A DNA stretch of 64,000 nt from Rhizobium croatiense (GTDB lineage Bacteria; Pseudomonadota; Alphaproteobacteria; Rhizobiales; Rhizobiaceae), in the NCBI RefSeq assembly GCF_019793465.1, contig NZ_JAILYJ010000019.1, positions 1-64,000 on the forward strand, read 5' to 3'. The position numbers and the translations under genes were made by a program. Below, piece after piece: positions 39,879-48,924 of the stretch. Numbering within the stretch: the first letter of the stretch is position 1; the number at the start of each line of letters is the position of its first letter. Under the pieces are notes generated by a model, which was not told where the DNA came from, ran no database searches, and saw nothing but the letters and a program-made list of their open reading frames with translations.

Positions 39879-40355
39879 TCAGGAGAAGTGATCAAAGTCG
39901 ATCGGAACTGAAAAGCCTGTCTTGACGCGGTCCATGACCACCATTGTTTTGAAGCCCTTGATGTCGGGATTTTCATAAAAGAACTTGCGGGTGAAGACCT
40001 CGTAGTCCTCCATGCTCTCGGCAGTGACAATCAGGACGAAATCCGCATCGCCCGTTACATAGTAGCCGTTCATCACTTCCGGCGTCTGCCGTATCGATTG
40101 CTTGAACCGGTCAACGATGTCCGCTCTTTCGCGCTCGAGCGTGACCAGTACAAGCATTGCGATCGGCCGGCCGACAGATTTGGGCTTCACAACCGCAACC
40201 TCAGCCTCAATCACTCCCGCGTCACGAAGCCGCTTGAGGCGGCGCTGCACCGCAGTGGCCGAAAGACCGACCATCGTACCGAGCTCCTCGCTGCTGTGTC
40301 TGTTATGAGTCTGCACGATGCTAAGAAGACGGGCGTCTAGGCGATCGAGCTGCAT
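39879..40355 (-). CDS. Lrp/AsnC-family regulator, copy 2
   Basis: This regulator of 158 residues has an N-terminal HTH (SSEELGTMVGLSATAVQRRL) and a RAM ligand domain (VMNGYYVTGDADFVLIV). It lies between the homoserine dehydrogenase operon (same strand, 251 bases downstream) and the aminotransferase-transporter operon (divergent, start 40526), so it could control both. A start at 40394 is possible; Met 40355 begins the family-like MQLDRLDARLL. Confidence 0.87.
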   Translation of the reverse strand: MQLDRLDARLLSIVQTHNRHSSEELGTMVGLSATAVQRRLKRLRDAGVIEAEVAVVKPKSVGRPIAMLVLVTLERERADIVDRFKQSIRQTPEVMNGYYVTGDADFVLIVTAESMEDYEVFTRKFFYENPDIKGFKTMVVMDRVKTGFSVPIDFDHFS

Positions 40356-40525
40356 TGAAATCTCCGCAGGAATTCCTCGTTTGGGAGGCATCAAAAGCAG
40401 GATTTCCTCGCTGTTGCAACATCAACGCCGGATTTGATCGCCTCGATGCTTCTACGCTTCACGGACAAGACAGAGGTGGCAGAAAAGTCCAGCCCGACGA
40501 TGACCTCGCTGCATGAGGACCGAAA

Positions 40526-41926
40526 ATGATCAATATTACTGAAATTGCTGATATGGACCGCAGGACCGTTCTGCATCCGTTTACCTACCTTAAGAATTAC
40601 GCTGCCGGGGAGACCGATCCTACCATCGTCGAGACTGGAAAAGGCGTTCGCATCCGCGATGCATCCGGCCGAGAATATTTGGACGGGTTTGCGGGCCTCT
40701 ATTGCGTGAATGTCGGCTACGGCCGCACCGAAGTCGCCGAAGCGATCGCTCGGCAGGCGTACAAGCTTGCCTATTATCATTCCTACGCAGCACACACGAC
40801 TGAGGAACTCGCACGACTTTCGGATCGCCTGGTCCGAATGGCGCCAGGCAAGATGTCGAAGGTCTTCTACGGACTGTCCGGGTCGGACGCGAATGAGACG
40901 CAGGCGAAAATCGTCTGGTATTACAATAATCTACGCGGGAAAGCGCACAAGAAGAAGATCATCTCGCGTGAGCGTGGCTATCATGGATGTTCTGTGGTTT
41001 CCGGTTCCATGACAGGCTTGAGCTTTTACCACGATCATATGGATCTCCCGGTTTCGGGGATTCTGCGTACCGGCGTTCCGCACTTCTATCGCGGCGCCGT
41101 GCCTGGCGAGACCGAAGAGGCCTTTTCACAGCGTCGCGCTGATGAACTGGAAGCGCTTATTCTCGCCGAAGGGCCCGACACTGTCGGCGCCTTCATCGCG
41201 GAGCCGGTCCTTGGAACGGGAGGCATTACACCGCCGCCGGCAGGATACTGGCCGAAAATCCAAGCTGTGCTGAAGAAGTACGACATACTGCTGATTGCCG
41301 ACGAGGTGGTCTGTGGGTTTGGCCGCACCGGTGCGATGTTCGGTTCGGATCTCTACGGTATGAATCCCGATCTGATCACCGTCGCCAAGGGTTTAACGTC
41401 AGCCTATGTGCCGATGTCGGCGGCGATAGTTTCGCAGAAAGTCTACGAGGTCATGGAGGAGGCGACCTCGCGTGTGGGCTCCTTCTCACACGGCTACACC
41501 TATTCCGGTCATCCGATCGGCGCCGCGGCCGCGAACGCAGTCCTTGATATCGTCGAGCGCGAAAACCTGGCCGGCCAGTCCGCTATTAGAGGCGCCTATC
41601 TTATGCAACGGCTGAAGGCAGAGTTCGAGCAGAACCCGATCGTCGGGGAAGTTCGTGGTGTCGGCATGCTTGCAGCCATCGAGTTCGTTTCCGATCGCGA
41701 TACCCGAGCTTCGTTCGATCCGGGCCTGAAGGTCGGCGCGCGCATCTCCCAAGCCGCTCGAAATCGCAACCTCATTGCCCGCGCAATGCCGCATGGAGAC
41801 ATTCTGGGCTTTGCACCGCCACTTGTGATGACGGAAGCGGAAATCGACGAAATGGTTGCGATCGCCAGGGCTGCCGTTGACGAGGTGCTGCGGGAGCTGG
41901 ACTCCCAAGGGCTGGTGGCGGGATAA
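40526..41926 (+). CDS. Class III aminotransferase (aspartate aminotransferase family)
   Basis: This PLP-dependent omega-aminotransferase has 466 residues. It shows the class III signature LLIADEVVCGFGRTGAMFG and the PLP lysine in ITVAKGLTSAYVPM, with the SGSDANETQAKIVWYYNN region typical of the taurine-pyruvate and beta-alanine-pyruvate type. It starts the plus-strand operon with an amino acid transporter, cupin and amine oxidase, so it probably deaminates an imported amine or amino acid to an aldehyde, perhaps aspartate semialdehyde. Substrate is unknown. Confidence 0.88.
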   Translation: MINITEIADMDRRTVLHPFTYLKNYAAGETDPTIVETGKGVRIRDASGREYLDGFAGLYCVNVGYGRTEVAEAIARQAYKLAYYHSYAAHTTEELARLSDRLVRMAPGKMSKVFYGLSGSDANETQAKIVWYYNNLRGKAHKKKIISRERGYHGCSVVSGSMTGLSFYHDHMDLPVSGILRTGVPHFYRGAVPGETEEAFSQRRADELEALILAEGPDTVGAFIAEPVLGTGGITPPPAGYWPKIQAVLKKYDILLIADEVVCGFGRTGAMFGSDLYGMNPDLITVAKGLTSAYVPMSAAIVSQKVYEVMEEATSRVGSFSHGYTYSGHPIGAAAANAVLDIVERENLAGQSAIRGAYLMQRLKAEFEQNPIVGEVRGVGMLAAIEFVSDRDTRASFDPGLKVGARISQAARNRNLIARAMPHGDILGFAPPLVMTEAEIDEMVAIARAAVDEVLRELDSQGLVAG

Positions 41927-41955
41927 CGAATGGGCAATCGTCTGAGGCTTTGCGC

Positions 41956-42732
41956 ATGAACGCAATTCTAAAGGTTCACGAACTCACAAAGACGTTTGGA
42001 TCGACGAAGGTGCTGGATGGTATCAGCTTCGATATGAGAGAAGGTGAGGTCATTTCTCTGATCGGCTCGTCCGGATGTGGAAAAAGTACCGCACTTCGCT
42101 GTATCAATTTTCTGGAGACGCCGACATCAGGTCGGCTCGAGTGCATGGGCCAGTCCGTCTCCGTCGTCAATGACGAGAGCGGGCGAAGCCAGATCATCAA
42201 CGCCCGCGATATCAGGAACCTTCGCAGACAGATTGGCATGGTGTTCCAGAACTTCAATCTCTGGCCTCACCTGAGCGTCCTGTCCAACGTGACCGAGGCA
42301 CTCGTTTGGGTGCTGAAACTCGGGAAGAAAGACGCCGAAGAGGTTGCGCTCTCGGCCTTGTCGAAAGTCGGCATGGCGAGTTTCCGTGACCGCTACCCGC
42401 AACAGCTTTCGGGCGGGCAGCAACAACGTGTAGCAATCGCGCGTGTTCTGGCAATGAAGCCAAAACTCATGCTGTGTGACGAGCCGACATCCGCACTGGA
42501 CCCCGAGCTCGTCGGTGAAGTGCTGAAAGTCATAAGGGCGCTGGCGGAAGCGGGGGCTACGATCCTCCTCGTCACGCATGAAATGCGGTTCGCACGCGAT
42601 GTGTCGAACCGGATGATATTCCTGCAAAACGGCCGCCTTGAGCAGGATGACGAGCCGAAGGAACTGTTTCGAAATCCCGCAACGGAAGGGGTGAAGCGGT
42701 TTCTTTCGACAGTGATGGCGGCCAACGCCTGA
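41956..42732 (+). CDS. Amino acid ABC transporter ATPase
   Basis: This ATP-binding subunit of a polar amino acid uptake (PAAT) transporter has 258 residues. It shows Walker A GSSGCGKST, the Q-loop VFQNFNLWPH, the signature LSGGQQQR, Walker B LMLCDEPTSALD and H-loop LVTHEM. All motifs are intact. ATG 41956 follows an in-frame TTG and matches the family start. It is followed by the binding protein and both permeases, giving a complete transporter. Confidence 0.93.
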   Translation: MNAILKVHELTKTFGSTKVLDGISFDMREGEVISLIGSSGCGKSTALRCINFLETPTSGRLECMGQSVSVVNDESGRSQIINARDIRNLRRQIGMVFQNFNLWPHLSVLSNVTEALVWVLKLGKKDAEEVALSALSKVGMASFRDRYPQQLSGGQQQRVAIARVLAMKPKLMLCDEPTSALDPELVGEVLKVIRALAEAGATILLVTHEMRFARDVSNRMIFLQNGRLEQDDEPKELFRNPATEGVKRFLSTVMAANA

Positions 42733-42764
42733 AAGCGCAACGAAAACCAAAAGGGGTAACAATC

Positions 42765-43583
42765 ATGATCAACAGCAATCTCATCAAGTCAGCATTCGCA
42801 ACCAGCCTGCTCGTCTGCGCACTGGCGACGGGCGCGTCGGCAAAGGACGGCGTTCTGCGAATCGGGACGGAGGGCGATGCGCCGAAGTTCAGCATGGCCG
42901 ATCCGAGCGGCAAGGTAACCGGGTTCGACGCCGATATCGCCAACGGCATCTGCGCCGAGCTGAAACTGAAGTGTGAATTCGTCGTGCAGACATTCAGCTC
43001 ACTGGTGCCATCCATGGATAAGGATCGCTTTGACGTCATCATTTCCGGCCTTGGTATCACCGCCGAACGTCAGAAGAAGATCGACTACTCCATCCCATAT
43101 GCGACAACACCCCTCTATTTCGCTGTCGCAAAGGACTCCCCGCTTGCAGGCCTCAAGAGCCTCGCCGAAATCGAAAAGGCCCTCCACGGCAAGAGTGTCG
43201 GCGTCGTCACCGGGACGACCTACGCCAGGTTCATGGAGAAGCGGATGCACGGCGCCGATCTTAAGACATACGACGCCGTCACGCAGCTGACCGCCGATCT
43301 CGCGAGCGGCCGTATCGACGTCGCCTTCGCGGATTCGCCGACATGGATGGATTTTTTCGCAACGCCTGACGGAGCCAACTTCACCAGGATTGACCTGAAG
43401 ATCATGGCCATGGATGACCCAGAGGTTCTTGGCCATGGCATGGGAGTCGGCATGCGCAAGGGCAATACCGAACTCAAGACCAAGGTCGATGCCGCCCTCT
43501 GCAAGATGATCAACGATGGCAAGGTCAGGGAAGCCTCGATGCATTGGTTCCAGGACGACTACACGATTCCCTGCAAGAAGTGA
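42765..43583 (+). CDS. Amino acid ABC transporter periplasmic binding protein
   Basis: This family 3 solute-binding protein of 272 residues starts with a Sec signal peptide (hydrophobic core FATSLLVCALATG, cleavage after A-S-A near residue 26). It then shows the GTEGDAPKFSMADPSGKVTGFDADI start of lysine/arginine/ornithine-type binding proteins and the YATTPLYF and GVVTGTTY segments. It delivers substrate to the permeases encoded downstream. Specificity for a basic or polar amino acid is inferred. A hairpin follows the stop codon. Confidence 0.92.
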   Translation: MINSNLIKSAFATSLLVCALATGASAKDGVLRIGTEGDAPKFSMADPSGKVTGFDADIANGICAELKLKCEFVVQTFSSLVPSMDKDRFDVIISGLGITAERQKKIDYSIPYATTPLYFAVAKDSPLAGLKSLAEIEKALHGKSVGVVTGTTYARFMEKRMHGADLKTYDAVTQLTADLASGRIDVAFADSPTWMDFFATPDGANFTRIDLKIMAMDDPEVLGHGMGVGMRKGNTELKTKVDAALCKMINDGKVREASMHWFQDDYTIPCKK

Positions 43584-43600
43584 TCGTTTCGAACATGAAG

Positions 43601-43626
43601 CCTGCCTTGGCACGACCCAGGGCAGG
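43601..43626 (+). terminator. Intercistronic stem-loop after the binding protein gene
   Basis: CCTGCCTTGG and CCAGGGCAGG form a 10-base stem with one G-T wobble around CACGAC. There is no U-tract. Such hairpins between binding protein and permease genes commonly protect the upstream message or reduce read-through, giving more binding protein than membrane subunits. Confidence 0.55.
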
Positions 43627-43643
43627 TCACGGGGATTGTGTCC

Positions 43644-44357
43644 ATGTTGGGTGACCTTTGGGTGTTGATGGTGGAGCAGAGTTGGGCGCTGGCTCTGCTG
43701 AAAGGAAGTTTCGTCACGATCGTGATCGGTTTGATCGGAATGGCACTCGGCTTTCTCGTTGCAACCCCCTTGGCCATCATGCGCTGGCGGAAGGTCGTGT
43801 TCGTCTCGCAACTTGTCGACGGGTACAGCATTCTTGTTCGTGGCGTTCCGGGCTTGCTGGTCATCTATCTCCTGTTTTTCGGGTCGATCGAGTGGGTGAA
43901 GGCGATTACGGCTGCGTTCGGCTACCAGGAGTCGGCTGATGACGCATACCCCTACGTCGTCGGGGTGATCGCGATTGCCGTCATCTCGTGCGCCTATTCG
44001 ATAGAAGTCATCCGGGGTGCGCTTCAGGCGGTGCCGTACGGTCTGCTGGAAGCCGCTCAGTCGCTCGCCTTGCCAAGAGGTGTAACGTTTATGCGCATCA
44101 CGTTCCCACTGGCACTGCGGCTGGCGCTTGGCGGGATCAACAACGTCTGGCAGATGACGATCAAGGATACTTCGCTCGTCTCGGTCGTCGGCTTACAGGA
44201 ATTGATGAGGACGGCTGCCATCGGTGCAGGAATCACGCGATCCCCGTTGCTTTTCTACTGCATCGCTGCGGCGCTCTTCTTCTGCATGACCGCAGTCAGT
44301 CAAACCGCGTTTTCCAGCGCAGAACGTGCGCTCGACCGCGGCTTCCAAGGAAGATGA
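43644..44357 (+). CDS. Amino acid ABC transporter permease 1
   Basis: This inner-membrane permease of the HisM/HisQ family has about 237 residues. It has several hydrophobic helices and the cytoplasmic EAA-loop-like EAAQSLALPRGVTFMRITFP. TTIK-equivalent residues NVWQMTIKDTSL, typical of PAAT permeases, are present. The start may be GTG 43638 or ATG 43644; a GGGG site precedes both. It pairs with the permease whose start lies one base after its stop. Confidence 0.9.
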   Translation: MLGDLWVLMVEQSWALALLKGSFVTIVIGLIGMALGFLVATPLAIMRWRKVVFVSQLVDGYSILVRGVPGLLVIYLLFFGSIEWVKAITAAFGYQESADDAYPYVVGVIAIAVISCAYSIEVIRGALQAVPYGLLEAAQSLALPRGVTFMRITFPLALRLALGGINNVWQMTIKDTSLVSVVGLQELMRTAAIGAGITRSPLLFYCIAAALFFCMTAVSQTAFSSAERALDRGFQGR

Positions 44358-44358
44358 C

Positions 44359-45039
44359 ATGGATCTTGGAATAATTGCATATGCCGTTCCGTTCCTTGTC
44401 ATAGGTGCCAAGACGACGTTGCTGATCGCCTTATTTGGCGTTGGTATCGGGCTTCCCTTTGGTGTCGCCGTCGGGCTCGCGCGCTGCTCGAGAAGCCGGG
44501 TATTGCGCCGCGTATGCGATGCCTACTGCGCGATCTTCCGCGGCACGCCTATGCTGGTGCAGGTCTTCGTCATCTATTACGGCTTGGCCCAGGTGAGTTT
44601 TATTCGTCAGACCCCCAGTCTATGGTGGATGATCGCAGATGGGCTGAACGCTGCAATCCTTGCCGTGGTGCTCAACACCGGTGCCTACACGGCGGAGATT
44701 TTCCGCACGGCTTTCCTCTCCCTGCCGAAAGGACTTATCGAAGCGGCAGAAGCCTGTGGCATGCACCCGTGGCATGTCTTCAGGAGGGTGAGGTTTCCGC
44801 TTGCCCTGCGCCAGGCGCTTCCCGCTTACAGCAGCGAGGCGGCGATCATCGTGAAGGAATCCAGCCTCGCGTCAACGATTACCGTTCTGGAAATAACCGG
44901 ATATGCGAAGCGGCTCATGAGCGAGACGTTCGCGATCATGGACATCTTCATCGTCACCGCAGCGTTCTATCTCACGATAAACGTCGTCGTCTTGACGGGT
45001 TTGAAACTCCTCGAACGGCGCCTGTCGTTTGCCCGATAA
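44359..45039 (+). CDS. Amino acid ABC transporter permease 2
   Basis: This second PAAT-family permease has 226 residues with five or so predicted membrane helices, the FRGTPMLVQVFVIYYG motif and the EAA loop EAAEACGMHPWHVFRRVRFP. ATG 44359 lies one base after the previous stop. It is immediately followed by the second cupin gene, so transport and the enzymes downstream are co-expressed. Confidence 0.9.
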   Translation: MDLGIIAYAVPFLVIGAKTTLLIALFGVGIGLPFGVAVGLARCSRSRVLRRVCDAYCAIFRGTPMLVQVFVIYYGLAQVSFIRQTPSLWWMIADGLNAAILAVVLNTGAYTAEIFRTAFLSLPKGLIEAAEACGMHPWHVFRRVRFPLALRQALPAYSSEAAIIVKESSLASTITVLEITGYAKRLMSETFAIMDIFIVTAAFYLTINVVVLTGLKLLERRLSFAR

Positions 45040-45062
45040 ACAGATTCAAGAAAGGTCTTCCA

Positions 45063-45416
45063 ATGTCCAAACTCACTTTCGTCGATTACAACAATCTGCC
45101 TGAACCGCGTAAGGGCCAGCCCGCGCCTGAAAGGCTGGTCGAGGGAAATCCGCAGTTTCTCTCCTGGGACATCGCGCAGACCGCCGACGGCGTCGTTCGC
45201 TCCGGCGTCTGGGAAGCGACGCCCGGCGCCTACCGCTCGATCAAGGGCGAAACTTTCGAATTCTGTGTCATTCTGTCGGGTGTGTCCGAATTGGTTGAGG
45301 ATGGCTGTGAGCCGCGACGCATCGTTGCCGGCGACGCTTTCGCCATGCATCCGGGTTTCGTCGGAACCTGGAGGGTGATCGAAACGACGCGAAAGCTTTG
45401 GGTCTGCCGAGACTAA
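45063..45416 (+). CDS. Cupin protein, copy 2 of 3
   Basis: This 117-residue cupin is a clear paralogue of the proteins at 32795 and 54844: GVWEATPGAYRSIKGETFEF, then CVILSGVSEL and FVGTWRVIETTRK. It is the most diverged of the three at its N-terminus (MSKLTFVDYNNLPEPRKG). It lies 23 bases after permease 2 and before the FAD oxidase, so it belongs to the transporter-oxidase operon. AAGAAAGG precedes the ATG. Confidence 0.85.
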   Translation: MSKLTFVDYNNLPEPRKGQPAPERLVEGNPQFLSWDIAQTADGVVRSGVWEATPGAYRSIKGETFEFCVILSGVSELVEDGCEPRRIVAGDAFAMHPGFVGTWRVIETTRKLWVCRD

Positions 45417-45458
45417 GCCAATAATCGATTGAAATCATCTTTCCGGAACTTAGCTCTC

Positions 45459-46778
45459 ATGGCCCAGGCTCAAGCGCATTCCCTTAAATCCACGCCCTAC
45501 TGGTGGGAGGACAGCACATTTCCTTCCCTGCCAGCGCGGAACGTCGAGAAGACATGCGACGTGGCGGTCGTTGGGGGAGGGTATACGGGTTTGTCGGCAG
45601 CGCTCGAACTTGCCCGTGCGGGCAAGCATGTCCAGCTGTTCGACCGTCAGGCCCTTGGCCTTGCGGCATCGGGCCGTAATGGGGGCATGGCCAGCGGAAG
45701 CATCCGTCCGGGGCGAAAGGATCTGGTCAGGCGGTTCGGGCAGGAGAGGGCACAAGCCATTCTCCTGGAAGGTAAGGCGGCGCGAGAGGATCTCTGGCGC
45801 TTCATCAGAGACGAGAATATCGAATGTGACTTCTCACTGTCTGGCGCCTTCAACGGGGCCATGACGGCTGACCAAGCCGACGAACTCCGTCGTCAGGCAG
45901 ACTTTCTGAATCGGAATCTCGGCATCGAGGCATATCCGGTGAAAAGGGCCGATGTTCCGAAGTTCATCGGAACTGACCTTTATGTCGGAGGCCTTGTGCG
46001 CAAGGACATCGGTGGGCTGCAGCCGGCCAAGCTTCTTGCGGCCATGATCGATCTGGCAAGTTCATCGACGGCGGTCATACATGAAAATACCGCAGTCCTT
46101 GGATCGACTAGCGAGGCCGGAGGCGTGCGAATTCAAACGCAGCGCGGAGAGGTTTTCGCCAGAAAGCTTCTTGTCTGCACTGATGGCTACACCGACGGTT
46201 TCGACCCGTGGCTGCGTCGCCGGCTTGTTCCTGTCCGTAGCAGAATAATTGCGACTGAGCCGCTCGACAGAGAGGTGATGGATCGGCTGATGCCGCCACG
46301 CATGATGTATGGCGACCTGCGTAAGCTCAGCTATTATTATCGGCCGTCGCACGATGGATCTCGGATCTTGTTCGGCGGGCGCGACGGGACGACTGAAGGG
46401 GACTCCGCTGCTCCGATTGCACATCTGCAAAGCGAACTTGCTCGGCTCTTTCCCGAACTCGCAGGAATAGGTCTTACACACAGCTGGTTCGGCTATGTCG
46501 CCATGAACCGCGACATGATCCCGCGCATGTTCACCCGCGGAAATACAGTCTATGCGACCGGCTATTGCGGCTCCGGTGTCGTGTGGGCAAGATGGCTGGG
46601 CAAGAAGGCGGCGTTCAAGATCCTCGGTGACGGGGATCAATCGCGCTCTGCGTTCGATTTCGATGCCGCTCCGAGGGCCGTCCCATTCTTCAACGGCAAA
46701 CCCTGGTTCATTCCTATCGTTTACTCGATGTATGCGCGGCACGACAGGAAGATGCTCCTCAGACGCCTTAAGGGCTGA
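45459..46778 (+). CDS. FAD-dependent amine oxidase (DAO / PuuB-like)
   Basis: This flavin oxidoreductase of the D-amino acid oxidase (DAO) superfamily has about 439 residues. It shows the YWWEDS start common in gamma-glutamylputrescine-oxidase-like proteins, the dinucleotide motif VAVVGGGYTGLSAALELA, SGRNGGMASG and a C-terminal YATGYCGSGVVWA FAD motif. It should oxidise a secondary or primary amine to an imine or aldehyde. It is linked with the transporter and cupin upstream and EutB/EutC downstream. The in-frame TTG at 45429 is a possible but weaker start. Confidence 0.87.
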   Translation: MAQAQAHSLKSTPYWWEDSTFPSLPARNVEKTCDVAVVGGGYTGLSAALELARAGKHVQLFDRQALGLAASGRNGGMASGSIRPGRKDLVRRFGQERAQAILLEGKAAREDLWRFIRDENIECDFSLSGAFNGAMTADQADELRRQADFLNRNLGIEAYPVKRADVPKFIGTDLYVGGLVRKDIGGLQPAKLLAAMIDLASSSTAVIHENTAVLGSTSEAGGVRIQTQRGEVFARKLLVCTDGYTDGFDPWLRRRLVPVRSRIIATEPLDREVMDRLMPPRMMYGDLRKLSYYYRPSHDGSRILFGGRDGTTEGDSAAPIAHLQSELARLFPELAGIGLTHSWFGYVAMNRDMIPRMFTRGNTVYATGYCGSGVVWARWLGKKAAFKILGDGDQSRSAFDFDAAPRAVPFFNGKPWFIPIVYSMYARHDRKMLLRRLKG

Positions 46779-46919
46779 GGTTCAGATGTCATACTCATTT
46801 GTGCAAGTCCGCCATGGCGCCGAAAAAGGTTCTTGCCGTCCGCTTGCAATCAAGTCCCTGCGTTGGCGCTACGCTCAGCAGGCAACAACTGGCAAAGGCC
46901 GGAGCTAAGGTGAACAGAC

Positions 46920-47903
46920 ATGATTAGTCTGGAAACGATTGAGCAGGCGCGCGAGCGCATCAGCAAGCACATCCGCATCACGCCTGTCGTCATGTCGGCG
47001 ACACTGTCCGAACTGGCCGGGACGCAAGTCAGCCTAAAGCTGGAGCATCGCCAGTTGACCGGAAGCTTCAAGCTTCGTGGAGCCACCAATGCCGTGTTGC
47101 AGCTCACCCAATCCGAGCGGGATAGAGGCGTCGTTGCGGCTTCCACTGGCAATCACGGACGCGCGCTCTCCTATGCCGCCGGCGCGATTGGTTCCCGAGC
47201 GACCATTTGCATGTCGCACCTCGTGCCGGAAAACAAGGTGTCCGAAATCCGCCGGCTCGGCGCTCGCGTGCGGATCGTCGGGTCATCCCAAGATGAAGCG
47301 CAGGTCGAGGTTGATCGTCTTGTCGCGGAGGAGCGCCTCAGCATGATCCCGCCCTTTGATCACCCCTGGATCATCGCCGGCCAGGGCACCGTCGGACTTG
47401 AAATCGTCGAGGCGATGCCTGACGTCGCCGCGGTTCTCGTTCCCCTGTCCGGCGGCGGTTTGGCAGCAGGTGTCGCGTCGGCGGTCAAGGCGGTGCGCCC
47501 GGATGCCAAGGTAATCGGTATAACTATGGAAAGGGGAGCGGCGATGAAGGCTAGCATCGACGCGGGGCACCCGATCCAGGTCGAAGAGCATCGAAGTTTC
47601 GCCGACTCGCTCGGAGGCGGCATCGGATTGGCCAATGCCTGGACGTACCGGATGTGCAAAACCCTTCTCGACGACGTGGTGCTCGTCGGCGAGCGCGAGA
47701 TAGCCGCCGGCATACGTCACACCTATGCGTATGAGCATGAGATAATCGAGGGTGCTGGGGCAGTCGGCATTGCTGCGCTGCTCTCAGGTAAACTGGCGCA
47801 GGTTGAAGGTCCGATCGTTGCCATTCTTTCAGGTGGGAACATCGACATGGCGTTGCACATGAAGGTGGCCAACGGCCACGACACAATTGGTGAGGGAAGC
47901 TGA
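46920..47903 (+). CDS. eutB: EutB-type PLP dehydratase
   Basis: This fold-type II PLP enzyme of 327 residues is of the threonine dehydratase family and closest in feel to the hydroxyectoine-utilisation EutB. It has the PLP lysine in TGSFKLRG (K51), the STGNHGRAL loop, the SGGGLAAG phosphate-binding loop and SGGNID near the end. EutB removes water from a 3-hydroxy amino acid. The homologous BhcB does so for beta-hydroxyaspartate, giving iminosuccinate. It overlaps EutC by one base (TGATG). The AAGGTGA site supports ATG 46920. Confidence 0.8.
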   Translation: MISLETIEQARERISKHIRITPVVMSATLSELAGTQVSLKLEHRQLTGSFKLRGATNAVLQLTQSERDRGVVAASTGNHGRALSYAAGAIGSRATICMSHLVPENKVSEIRRLGARVRIVGSSQDEAQVEVDRLVAEERLSMIPPFDHPWIIAGQGTVGLEIVEAMPDVAAVLVPLSGGGLAAGVASAVKAVRPDAKVIGITMERGAAMKASIDAGHPIQVEEHRSFADSLGGGIGLANAWTYRMCKTLLDDVVLVGEREIAAGIRHTYAYEHEIIEGAGAVGIAALLSGKLAQVEGPIVAILSGGNIDMALHMKVANGHDTIGEGS

Positions 47904-48898
47904 TGCCGAAAATAAGAATATTGACCGAGTCAGAGCTTCGAACCATCGTTCCGCTCGACATGGATGCGGTGACTTGCGTTGAAAACGCTTTCCGCGCACT
48001 AGCCGTGGAAAACGCGGTTCAGATGCCGCCGATTTTGCGCCTCGACGTGCCCGACAGCAGAGGCGAAGTCGATGTGAAGACGGCTTATATTCATGGTTTG
48101 AGCAGCTTTGCCGTCAAGGTCAGCCCTGGTTTCTTTGATAATCCGAAGATCGGACTTCCGAGCACCAACGGTCTGATGGTCTTGCTGTCGAGCAAAACGG
48201 GCTTAAGGCAGGCGCTCTTGCTGGACAATGGCTACCTCACCGACGTTCGCACAGCGGCCGCTGGCGCTGTCGCGGCAAACCATCTGGCTCGGAAGTACGC
48301 GTCGATTGCAACGGTCTTCGGAGCGGGCGTTCAGGCCAGGCTGCAACTCGAGGCCCTCATGCTGGTGAGACCTATTCGAGAGATCCGCGTTTGGGCGCGT
48401 GATTATCGACGGGCGCAAGCGCTTGTTGAGCAGCTCGGAGCAAGACAAAATCTTTCCATTTCCGCATTTGAGGATCCGCGAAGCGCGATCGCCGGGTCAC
48501 AGATCGTCGTCACGACGACACCTGCCGACCGACCGATTGTCGATGCCTCGTGGCTCGAACCCGGACAGCACCTGACCGCCATGGGTTCGGACGCAGAACA
48601 TAAGAACGAGATTGACCCCATTGCTATCAAAGCGGCAGATGTTTACGCGGCTGACAGCCTCAAACAAACGCGAAGACTGGGTGAATTGCGCCATGCCATC
48701 GACGCAGGTCTCGTCGCAAGCGATGCTGATTTTCCGGAACTAGGTCAGATCGTTGCAGGCGCCAGACCGGGCCGCAGAAGTGCCTCGGACATCACCATAG
48801 CCGATCTTACGGGCACCGGTGTTCAGGATACCGCTATTGCCACGCTGGCGTTTGCGCGCGCCGAAGAACGAAGTGCCGGCACGTTCTTTGAAAGTTGA
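47903..48898 (+). CDS. eutC: EutC-type ornithine cyclodeaminase/imine reductase
   Basis: This 331-residue member of the ornithine cyclodeaminase/mu-crystallin family has a Rossmann segment VFGAGVQARLQLEAL and the conserved LTDVRTAAAGAVA. EutC works with EutB in hydroxyectoine degradation, and the related BhcD reduces iminosuccinate to aspartate. Here EutB plus EutC could convert a hydroxylated aspartate-family compound to aspartate. The other ectoine genes (eutD, eutE) are not in the window. It is convergent with a LysR gene. Confidence 0.8.
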   Translation: MPKIRILTESELRTIVPLDMDAVTCVENAFRALAVENAVQMPPILRLDVPDSRGEVDVKTAYIHGLSSFAVKVSPGFFDNPKIGLPSTNGLMVLLSSKTGLRQALLLDNGYLTDVRTAAAGAVAANHLARKYASIATVFGAGVQARLQLEALMLVRPIREIRVWARDYRRAQALVEQLGARQNLSISAFEDPRSAIAGSQIVVTTTPADRPIVDASWLEPGQHLTAMGSDAEHKNEIDPIAIKAADVYAADSLKQTRRLGELRHAIDAGLVASDADFPELGQIVAGARPGRRSASDITIADLTGTGVQDTAIATLAFARAEERSAGTFFES

Positions 48899-48924
48899 CA
48901 TTCGTCGGCTCCTTGCCGCCGACC

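Noticed and set aside
44514..45416. 300-codon frame ending in the second cupin
   Set aside because: The upstream part is an out-of-frame reading of permease 2; the cupin starts at ATG 45063.
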